This document shows positions 43,384 to 49,091 of a stretch of DNA of 49,091 nt, one piece after another. Source of the DNA: an uncultured euryarchaeote (GTDB lineage Archaea; Thermoplasmatota; Poseidoniia; Poseidoniales; Poseidoniaceae); contig CALCOP010000126.1 of NCBI GenBank assembly GCA_937897365.1, forward strand, positions 1 to 49,091, read 5' to 3'. The first letter of the stretch is position 1. Each line of letters opens with the position of its first letter. Under the pieces are notes generated by a model. It was not told where the DNA came from. It did not search any database and was given only the letters and a program-made list of their open reading frames with translations. A program made the translations under genes and the position numbers.

Positions 43384-44613
43384 TTACTCTTCCTCAATTC
43401 CTTCACTGAGGTCTCTTGGCACCCGTATCTCTTGTGTGATTACCTCAGGTTCTACAAGCGTCTTCGGTAAGTTCCTTGCCACTTCCAACTCTTCTAATTT
43501 TTTCCCTTGTGGTATGACATTACGCTCCCAAGAACCTACTGCCTTATTGTAGAACTCAGTTGCCTTGTCAAGCCGTTTTCCAACTTCTGCGAAATGATTA
43601 CTCCAAGTCGCCATACGAAGATAAAATTCTTGGGCAACAGATACGACCTCAGCAGCCTCTTCAGCAAAGCGAACTTGTTGCCAATACAGCGCTGCAGTCT
43701 TCAACAATGCAATCATTGATGCAGGACCAGCAATGATGACGCCGCGCTCCATAGCATGAGCATGTAGTTCCGGATCGACTTCAAATGCTGAAGAGATGAG
43801 TGCTTCTGACGGCACGAACATGACGACGAACTCTGCACGACCACTGACACCGCTAAGGTAATCTTTGCGCGTGAGTTCTGTAACGCGCCCACGCAATGCT
43901 TTCGCATGTAACGCAACCTTAGCAGCAGATGCAGCAGCGTCCTGTTCCTCAAGAGATTCAAGATAATGCTTCGCAGTCGTCTTGGCATCAATAGGTATTG
44001 CTCCATCTCCAGGAAGTCGTACGACAAAATCAGGTCGGCCGCCACCTTCGATTCCCTTTTGTTCAAGGAAATCTGTGTTTTTGGTCATACCTGCCATCTC
44101 AAGCAGATTACGAAGGGCGACTTCACCCCAATCTCCTCGGACGCTTGAACTCTTTCGGAGTGCAGTTGAGAGAGAGTTCGCTTCGGTCCCGAGCCGTTCA
44201 GTATTCGCTTCAAGAATTTGCATATGACGTTTCATTCCAGCGTATGCATCAATTCGTTCCTTCTCCATTTTCTTCGACATTTCATCAAGATTTGCAAGGG
44301 ATTCAGTCATTGGTTTTATGATACCCTCCATTTCCTTTTTACGAGCATCATGATCTTTTGCGGCTTCAGATTCCACCTTTCCAAGTCGTTCTTCAGCCAA
44401 GCGAAGGAAGTCTTCTGAGTTTTGACGAGCCACATTTGAAGCGACACTTTGCATTTCTGCCAACATCGACTCCTTGCTTTGAGAGATAGCCGAAACCTGA
44501 GCCTCAGCTCGAATCACGTCACTGCCATAACGATTCTTGGCTAAGAGCCAACCAATTCCAATTCCCAAAGCGGCACCAAGTATCATCAATCCGTATTCAG
44601 CCATTCCCGCCAT
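43384..44613 (-). CDS. rmuC: DNA recombination protein RmuC
   Basis: RmuC is a membrane-tethered coiled-coil protein with a PD-(D/E)XK-like nuclease domain that limits DNA inversion/recombination in bacteria. The product of about 409 residues begins with a membrane helix (YGLMILGAALGIGIGWLLA), then a coiled coil (about 35-150). The RmuC core follows: RGDWGEVALRNLLEMAGM, GGRPDFVVRLPGDGAIPIDAK (D...D-x-K catalytic elements), LTRKDYLSGVSGRAEFVVMFVPSEALISSAFEVDPEL, and AALYWQQVRFAEEAAEV. ATG 44613 is chosen over TTG 44673. It follows the eL15 gene by about 60 bases on the same strand. Such bacterial-type genes suggest ancient transfer. Confidence 0.9.
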   Translation of the reverse strand: MAGMAEYGLMILGAALGIGIGWLLAKNRYGSDVIRAEAQVSAISQSKESMLAEMQSVASNVARQNSEDFLRLAEERLGKVESEAAKDHDARKKEMEGIIKPMTESLANLDEMSKKMEKERIDAYAGMKRHMQILEANTERLGTEANSLSTALRKSSSVRGDWGEVALRNLLEMAGMTKNTDFLEQKGIEGGGRPDFVVRLPGDGAIPIDAKTTAKHYLESLEEQDAAASAAKVALHAKALRGRVTELTRKDYLSGVSGRAEFVVMFVPSEALISSAFEVDPELHAHAMERGVIIAGPASMIALLKTAALYWQQVRFAEEAAEVVSVAQEFYLRMATWSNHFAEVGKRLDKATEFYNKAVGSWERNVIPQGKKLEELEVARNLPKTLVEPEVITQEIRVPRDLSEGIEEE

Positions 44614-44673
44614 GTCATCAACAAAACGTCGACACTTCTTGAAGACATTGGCAGGATTTGAGCGAGGGCCCAA

Positions 44674-45276
44674 TCACTTTCCACGGTTGAGGTTTGCCTT
44701 GAGGGAAGGGCGCAACTTCTCTGCACCCTTACCCTTGTTGTGCAATCCACGGCCTCGCTTTCCAGCTGAGGTTTTTCCACGGTATGCGCGTCCACGGTGG
44801 GACTTGTTTCCATTCGCAGCACTGAACACACCGAGTTGCTTGTCTGCAATGATAGCAGGGTGGTGTGTGTCAATCATGATAACTTCGTAGAACTTGTGCT
44901 TTCCGTCTTGTCCGACCCAATACGAGTTGAGAACTTCCAGGTTCGGGAAATGGCGAGCAACACGCTCTTCAGCCATTCGCTGTGTATTCTTTGCCATGGT
45001 GATTTTCTTGATACCTGCCTTACTTGGCTTACGCTTCATGTGAATCTTACCCTTGCGCAATCCACCACGGCGGATTCGGGTTCGAATGAGAACGACACCT
45101 TGCTTGGCTTTGTAACCCATGCGTCGAGCAGCATCGATTCGAGTAGGACGGTCAATCTTGCAGTTGACCGGTTCGCGACGCCATTGTGCGAGACGTGTCT
45201 GGCGGAACATGTGAGGCAGTGCATCCTTTGGTTGCTTCCAAGTTTCACGAACATGTTGATACAATCCTCGAGCCAT
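44674..45276 (-). CDS. rpl15e: Large-subunit ribosomal protein eL15
   Basis: This 200-residue, highly basic protein matches archaeal/eukaryotic eL15: MARGLYQHVRETWKQP, RLAQWRREP, RPTRIDAARRMGYKAKQGVVLIRTRIRRGGLRKG, NLEVLNSYWVGQDGKHKFYEVIMIDTHHPAI, and a Gly/Lys/Arg-rich end. ATG 45276 follows AGGTG at 6 bases; the longer frame from GTG 45285 would swallow that site. The gene shares a direction with rmuC downstream, an unusual partner for a ribosomal protein gene. Confidence 0.96.
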   Translation of the reverse strand: MARGLYQHVRETWKQPKDALPHMFRQTRLAQWRREPVNCKIDRPTRIDAARRMGYKAKQGVVLIRTRIRRGGLRKGKIHMKRKPSKAGIKKITMAKNTQRMAEERVARHFPNLEVLNSYWVGQDGKHKFYEVIMIDTHHPAIIADKQLGVFSAANGNKSHRGRAYRGKTSAGKRGRGLHNKGKGAEKLRPSLKANLNRGK

Positions 45277-45318
45277 GATGAACACCTGCGCTTCTCAGCG
45301 TCTTGGCGACTTAACTCC

Positions 45319-45327
45319 CCTTTATGA
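45319..45327 (-). promoter_or_regulatory. Possible TATA box for eL15-rmuC
   Basis: On the minus strand CTCATAAAGG lies about 45-50 bases before the eL15 ATG, giving a leader of about 20 bases that includes the AGGTG site. Position is reasonable, motif match only fair. Confidence 0.3.
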
Positions 45328-45400
45328 GTCTGCCCACGCGTCAACTGCCATCAATCGAGATGTAAAACGCGTGCTGCTGTCGTATTTTCATACGCCAAAA

Positions 45401-45772
45401 TCATTCAATTGGTAAGCCTTCAGATTGTATTCCGCGCCAGCCACCCCACAACGAATATACGTTTACATACCCCATTTCTTGAAGTGATTTTGCTGCAATC
45501 GCACTTCGATAACCGCCGCCGCAATACAGAACGACGGGGGTGTCTTCAGCGATCTCATGTTTCTCAATATCTCGTTCAAGCACGCCTTTTCCAATATGAA
45601 TCGAACCAACCAAATGACCTGCTTCAAATTCATGTCGTTCCCGTACATCCAAGACCACTGGAGGATTTTCGTGACTCATCATTGCCTTAAGTTCGGCTGC
45701 ATCGCATTCAGAAACGGCTGAACGTGCGGCTTCAACAAGAGCTAAAAATTTCGGGCTGTGACTTTTCGCCAT
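45401..45772 (-). CDS. Rhodanese-domain protein (single-domain sulfurtransferase)
   Basis: Rhodaneses carry sulfane sulfur on an active-site cysteine. The 123-residue protein has VVLDVRERHEFEAGHLVGSIHI, the active loop VVLYCGGGYRS (Cys84, six-residue loop C-G-G-G-Y-R) and GYVNVYSLWGGW. The single domain is preceded by about 25 helical residues. It is divergent from the SPOUT methyltransferase gene. Substrate unknown; candidates include tRNA thiolation or cyanide/thiosulfate metabolism, which is inference. Confidence 0.9.
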   Translation of the reverse strand: MAKSHSPKFLALVEAARSAVSECDAAELKAMMSHENPPVVLDVRERHEFEAGHLVGSIHIGKGVLERDIEKHEIAEDTPVVLYCGGGYRSAIAAKSLQEMGYVNVYSLWGGWRGIQSEGLPIE

Positions 45773-45822
45773 GGTATTGCCAGTGCGGATAGCCTCATGA
45801 GTACTGCGGAACAGGCTCCTTC

Positions 45823-46530
45823 ATGGCAGAGCAGATTACTGGTCGGGATGCCGTACTTGCCGCACTCCTCGCTGAAGAACCGATAGAGATGGTTTTGGTC
45901 GACCGAGAGAAGGATACTTCTGATATTCGAGAACTGTGTAAAAATCAAGATATCCTCTTAGAAGAAGGGTCAACTAATGATCTATGGCGAATGTCCGCAG
46001 ATGGATTTGTTGATGCTTTGGCTATGACTGGACGTATTCCGAATGGTAACCTGAATCAAGTTCTTGAAAGAGGAGGAACGATATGGTTCTTTGATGGGGT
46101 CACGTACTCCACAAATCTTGGTTTTGCAATTCGATGTGCAGAGGTTTCCGGGGCAGATGCTGTCGTTCTCAATGTCGAAAAAACACATGAAGAGCGAAGG
46201 ACGATTCGCCGCTCAAGTATGCGTGCTGACCGATTTATTCCAGTTGTGTACAGTACGACTGAAGAAATACTCAAAGTGGCAAAAGCAAATGGTGTTCGAA
46301 TTATTGCTGTTGAAGATATTGGAACTCACGAACCGTGGAATGAAGATCTCACTGGTGATGTGATGCTTGTTGTCGGAGCAGAAAAAGAAGGGGTGAGTGA
46401 GCAAGTTCTTGCCGCAGCAGATGCTTGCGTGCTTCTTCCAATGGATGGATTTGTACCTTCATACAATCTTCAAGTTGCTGTTAGTGTCGTTGCAGTTGAA
46501 GCATTAAGACAACGTAATCTAAAGAAATGA
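45823..46530 (+). CDS. SpoU/TrmH-family RNA 2'-O-methyltransferase (SPOUT)
   Basis: SPOUT enzymes methylate ribose in tRNA or rRNA, using a trefoil-knot SAM site. The 235-residue protein has a short N-terminal substrate domain and the three motifs: 1, N98-L-G-F-A-I-R104 (Arg catalytic); 2, VVGAEKEGVS (185-192); 3, LLPMDGFVPSYNLQVAVSV (S213, N215). Motif 3 reads SYNLQVA instead of the usual SLNVSVA. The start is ATG 45823, without a strong ribosome site. It converges with the HEAT-repeat gene. The exact RNA target cannot be told from sequence. Confidence 0.9.
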   Translation: MAEQITGRDAVLAALLAEEPIEMVLVDREKDTSDIRELCKNQDILLEEGSTNDLWRMSADGFVDALAMTGRIPNGNLNQVLERGGTIWFFDGVTYSTNLGFAIRCAEVSGADAVVLNVEKTHEERRTIRRSSMRADRFIPVVYSTTEEILKVAKANGVRIIAVEDIGTHEPWNEDLTGDVMLVVGAEKEGVSEQVLAAADACVLLPMDGFVPSYNLQVAVSVVAVEALRQRNLKK

Positions 46531-46545
46531 AGATGAAAATCAATA

Positions 46546-48087
46546 TCATATCTTGTGTTTGGCATTTATTTTCTCAATAGAACGTCGTGCTGAATCTTTA
46601 ACTCCAAATGAAATGTCATGACCGACTTGAACCAAATAAGACAGAGCAGCAATTCGACCAGTTTCACCAAGATATTCTGCAGCATTACGACGAACGTAAC
46701 GCGATTCATGGGTGAGAAGATAAGAACCAATCAGTTCAATGGCTTCAACAGAATGAGTCATTGAGAGAGATTGCAATCCACGAACGATGAGCGTGTTTCG
46801 CTCCCCTTCGATGAGCGATTTAATGAGAGGAGTTTGATTGAATCCGTGAGACCTTCCTAAAGCCTTGACTAAATCAAGTTGCACTTCTCGCATTTCGACC
46901 AACTTTTTCGCATAAGGCTCAAACCACGGACCGAACGATGGAATGCATTGCAGTAAGGCGCGAAGTACGTGGCGATTATCATTTTCGAAGCACTGAATGA
47001 GTGCCTGCTCGGTTTCTTTACAGTCTGAATCACGCAAAGCTCGAATTGCTGAAACAACAAGTTCGGAAGTCTCGCTTTGCAAAAATGGTCCGAGAAGTTC
47101 CAGCTTCTTTGAAACTGGAAGAGAAAGATGTCCAAGATGGTTGATTGCTATCATACATAGAGATGAATCCTCAAGAAGTGGTGAGATATAATCGCCCTTT
47201 TTTTGGTCGGAAAAAGAGAAACTGCGGATGCGCGTGAGAACACGGTTGACGACCACCGAATCCTCATCATACCGCATCGGCAGAAGTCTCTCAAGCGTGA
47301 ATTGTTCAGACCGTTGTGCGTAATGCATCACCGCCCATGAGCGAATAAGTGTGCAGGTATGGGAAAGTGCGTTCTCGATATGAACCATTGAATACAGGTC
47401 TGGGTTTCTGTGCAGTTGCTCATCCGCCCATGTAGATGGTTGAATTGGGTCTTCAATAAGGTGGAAAAGTATCCAGCGAAGCGTGTTTGGTTGTCGATGT
47501 GGGCACAATCGCTTGGCATGATGAAGCCACTGCTCCTCAGGTGCTGCCGTGAAAAATTCACGAGCCTCAAGATCAGTTATCGTGAACATGGCGTCCTCTA
47601 AAGGAGGTTGACGGCCGAATCGACCTGGCTGGACAACAGGAAGGTTTTGTATTTGTTCAGCAGTAAGTATTTGATGAAGAGTATCGGGGACATATGAAGG
47701 AATAAAATCCTCACTTCCGAGAAGTAAAACCATGCTCGCAATCATATCTGTATGCAGTGGAATAGGACGAATATGACGATTAAAACGAACACATGCGTCG
47801 GCCTTGTTGAGTTGAATAGGAAGGTGTTTTGAAAGAAATCGTGACTCAAGACCGAGATCAAGACGCGCTGCCTCAAGTGGGAAAAGCTCCAGCCTTTGTC
47901 CGTTGATTATTTGACATAGAGAAATTCGTTCTCCAATTTTATGAATCGACCAGAGGCTTCCTAAAGCAATCGCTTCGCACCAATCAAGAGCACGAACAAC
48001 CGCATCAACACGTTCTTTCTTGATTCCACTTGGTGGATGCAGTGGGCCAAACGGCGTTTTCAGAATCACACCAGCAGAAGGATTCAA
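46546..48087 (-). CDS. HEAT-repeat-like protein of unknown function
   Basis: The 513-residue soluble protein has a unique N-terminal half of about 250 residues, with no recognised domain. A C-terminal half follows with helical repeats of HEAT/PBS-lyase type: VVSAIRALRDSDCKETEQAL, IVRGLQSLSMTHSVEAIELIG, YVRRNAAEYLGETGRIAAL, KDSARRSIEKI. Such repeats mediate protein binding. An in-frame stop lies two codons before TTG 48087, so the start is that TTG or a later codon such as GTG 48069. An A/T element about 28 bases upstream favours a leaderless TTG start. It is divergent from cytochrome b561. Confidence 0.68.
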   Translation of the reverse strand: MNPSAGVILKTPFGPLHPPSGIKKERVDAVVRALDWCEAIALGSLWSIHKIGERISLCQIINGQRLELFPLEAARLDLGLESRFLSKHLPIQLNKADACVRFNRHIRPIPLHTDMIASMVLLLGSEDFIPSYVPDTLHQILTAEQIQNLPVVQPGRFGRQPPLEDAMFTITDLEAREFFTAAPEEQWLHHAKRLCPHRQPNTLRWILFHLIEDPIQPSTWADEQLHRNPDLYSMVHIENALSHTCTLIRSWAVMHYAQRSEQFTLERLLPMRYDEDSVVVNRVLTRIRSFSFSDQKKGDYISPLLEDSSLCMIAINHLGHLSLPVSKKLELLGPFLQSETSELVVSAIRALRDSDCKETEQALIQCFENDNRHVLRALLQCIPSFGPWFEPYAKKLVEMREVQLDLVKALGRSHGFNQTPLIKSLIEGERNTLIVRGLQSLSMTHSVEAIELIGSYLLTHESRYVRRNAAEYLGETGRIAALSYLVQVGHDISFGVKDSARRSIEKINAKHKI

Positions 48088-48110
48088 CCCTTAATAAGTC
48101 AAGAAAGTCC

Positions 48111-48120
48111 AGTAAAATAG
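48111..48120. promoter_or_regulatory. A/T element in the divergent HEAT/b561 promoter region
   Basis: AGTAAAATAG (minus strand CTATTTTACT) is the only A/T-rich box in the 94-base gap. Its distance suits a leaderless HEAT transcript beginning near 48087. For the plus strand it would set transcription onset near 48140, inside the palindrome at 48126-48141. Confidence 0.35.
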
Positions 48121-48125
48121 AGTTG

Positions 48126-48141
48126 TCGTGCGGGTGCACGA
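48126..48141. promoter_or_regulatory. Perfect inverted repeat, possible operator of cytochrome b561
   Basis: TCGTGC-GGGT-GCACGA is a perfect 6-bp palindrome with a 4-base spacer in the divergent gap between the HEAT and b561 genes. It covers the predicted b561 transcription start, where archaeal repressors commonly bind. It could instead form a leader hairpin in RNA. Confidence 0.4.
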
Positions 48142-48181
48142 GATGTAAGAAGCCATAAACTGGAAGCGAGGGGATTCATCC

Positions 48182-48790
48182 ATGTCAAAACCTCATACCC
48201 GACTTGCAAAAGTCATTCATTGGAGTTTTGTCGTTCTCTATGCCTATGGCATATTCAAACAAGTCGACGATTTATCACAATTAGAAGACAGGGGTTTACT
48301 TCTTTTCGAAGTTGCCTTTGCCACTTTATTTCTCGTCATTGTACTCATGAGATACTCCTACATGAGACGATTTGATACATTCCAGGGTGCACGTGAACCC
48401 GTCCCAAAAGTTCACACATATTTTGCTAAGGCAGTTCATTTCTCGATGTATGCATGCTTCATTCTTCTTCCGCTGACTGGACTGGCGATTGCTGGATTGT
48501 ATACGCAAGGATATACGGAAAATGCAACACCTGATGAAGTTGGAAACATCATGGATGTCGTCTTGGATTTGCATGGAACCGCAGCAGACCTCAGTTATTT
48601 CCTCATCGTATTGCATATTTCTGCAGCTCTCTGGTCTCGATTGAAAGGTGAAGGGGTCTGGAGTTCAATGGTGCCAATCTTACAGGAAAAAGAGCCTTCA
48701 AAAAATAAAATAGTTACTAAAATTTCCACATTCGAAGACAAGTTTTACAATCGAGTTGAGAACTTTTTTGCAACAAAAGAGAAGAATTGA
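48182..48790 (+). CDS. Cytochrome b561-like membrane protein
   Basis: This four-helix di-heme b-type cytochrome family moves electrons between quinols and other carriers. The 202-residue protein has helices at about 8-26, 38-58, 80-106 and 134-155. Likely haem ligands are H13 (KVIHW), H86 (KAVHF), H131 (DLHGTAAD) and H145 (IVLHISAAL), the spacing expected of the bacterial b561 type. A C-terminal charged tail (about 165-202) is extra. ATG 48182 follows GAGGGGAT at about 8 bases. It could interact with the quinone pool served by complex I upstream; this is inference. Confidence 0.88.
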   Translation: MSKPHTRLAKVIHWSFVVLYAYGIFKQVDDLSQLEDRGLLLFEVAFATLFLVIVLMRYSYMRRFDTFQGAREPVPKVHTYFAKAVHFSMYACFILLPLTGLAIAGLYTQGYTENATPDEVGNIMDVVLDLHGTAADLSYFLIVLHISAALWSRLKGEGVWSSMVPILQEKEPSKNKIVTKISTFEDKFYNRVENFFATKEKN

Positions 48791-48825
48791 TGCCGTGGTA
48801 AAGAGATTTGGCGAGTGGAATAGCC

Positions 48826-48840
48826 TCTCAAGGAGAGGGG
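48826..48840 (+). terminator. Short hairpin after cytochrome b561
   Basis: CCTCTC (48826-48831) pairs with GAGAGG (48835-48840) around a 3-base loop, 35 bases after the b561 stop. No strong T-run follows, so a terminator role is uncertain. The rest of the gap (48790-48892) holds no tRNA-like cloverleaf. Confidence 0.3.
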
Positions 48841-48892
48841 GTTTCGGCAGCACCGGCAAACTACTTATTACCCCTTTGTAGAACGTTCTTTT

Positions 48893-49091
48893 ATGGCGAA
48901 AAGTCAAACTGGTGATGAGGAAATAAACCGTTCTAAAAGTGGCAGTTATGACCCAAAAACACCTGCTATGAAGTCGTGGAAAAAGAGATACCTCGTCAAC
49001 GAAAAACCGAAAATTAAGAAAGAGGCGGAGAAAGAAGTGAAGAAAGAAGTACTTCCTAAAAAAGAAGAACAGACTGCAATCGAACAGTTCA
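48893..49091 (+). CDS. Start of a lysine-rich protein, cut by the window end
   Basis: An ATG at 48893 opens a frame with no stop through the end of the window (66 residues seen). The visible part is highly charged and Lys/Glu-rich (KPKIKKEAEKEVKKEV), with WKKRYLVNEK in the middle. An A/T-rich element (CTTATTA, about 48864-48870) lies about 25 bases before the ATG, consistent with a leaderless transcript. Charged repeats of this kind often lead a ribosome- or nucleic-acid-associated protein, but nothing can be named. Confidence 0.55.
   Translation, partial: MAKSQTGDEEINRSKSGSYDPKTPAMKSWKKRYLVNEKPKIKKEAEKEVKKEVLPKKEEQTAIEQF

Noticed and set aside
43131..43406. Minus-strand frame opposite the small membrane protein gene
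   Set aside because: It is shorter in features (low-complexity Pro/Ala) and overlaps the rmuC end; the plus-strand gene has a TATA box at correct spacing and clear helices.
48790..48892. Gap after b561 considered as a tRNA or small RNA gene
   Set aside because: TGCCG and CGGCA can pair over 5 bases and a short hairpin exists, but there is no cloverleaf, anticodon arm or T-arm consensus.

Overview
The window is a gene-dense piece of an archaeal chromosome. Archaeal or eukaryote-type information genes (uS2, eL15, aIF1A, RIO1 kinase, a Pno1/Dim2-like KH protein) sit beside an archaeal-style 11-subunit complex I operon, very large exported beta-sandwich proteins, and bacterial-type genes (RmuC, a DusB-like dihydrouridine synthase, cytochrome b561). 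This mix is typical of marine planktonic Thermoplasmatota. I infer Marine Group II (Ca. Poseidoniales) or a close relative; no rRNA is present to prove it. I found no tRNA, rRNA, CRISPR array, transposase, integrase or attachment site, and no gene-free stretch longer than about 300 bases.

Layout. 1-3 kb: two winged-helix proteins (one apparently membrane-anchored), then a tRNA dihydrouridine synthase. 3-4.6 kb (minus): uS2 followed by an FkbM-type methyltransferase. 4.7-6.5 kb: a Cas4/RecB-like nuclease with membrane helices inside its catalytic domain, tail to tail with a small exported protein. 6.6-11.4 kb: two divergent cell-surface proteins. 11.4-13.9 kb: KH protein convergent with an aIF1A-RIO1 pair. 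14.0-25.9 kb (minus): nuoA-B-C-D-H-I-J(N)-J(C)-K-L-M-N, tightly coupled, without nuoE/F/G. 26.0-41.6 kb (minus): a 15.5 kb run of five exported or membrane proteins, including a 1514-residue subtilisin-like protease and a giant protein of about 1560 residues. 41.6-49.1 kb: RNase Z with a PRC-barrel protein, a small membrane protein, eL15 with RmuC, rhodanese, SPOUT methyltransferase, a HEAT-repeat protein, cytochrome b561, and the start of a lysine-rich protein cut by the window edge.

How the genes fit together. Complex I without the NADH-oxidising module probably takes electrons from ferredoxin or another donor and pumps ions; cytochrome b561 could feed or drain the quinone pool. The surface proteins suggest a protein-rich envelope used to capture or degrade extracellular polymers. 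Three of them continue through the membrane into cytosolic zinc-binding tails, so they may also pass signals inward or be sorted through those tails.

The most unusual items are the membrane-embedded Cas4-like nuclease, the surface protease with a RING/PHD-like cytosolic tail, lineage-specific insertions in NuoH, NuoI and NuoL, and a 97-residue acidic tail on aIF1A. Start codons were chosen from Shine-Dalgarno-like sites (often GAGGTGA), neighbour overlaps and signal peptides. Several genes instead show a TATA-like box about 25 bases before the start, as expected for leaderless transcripts.
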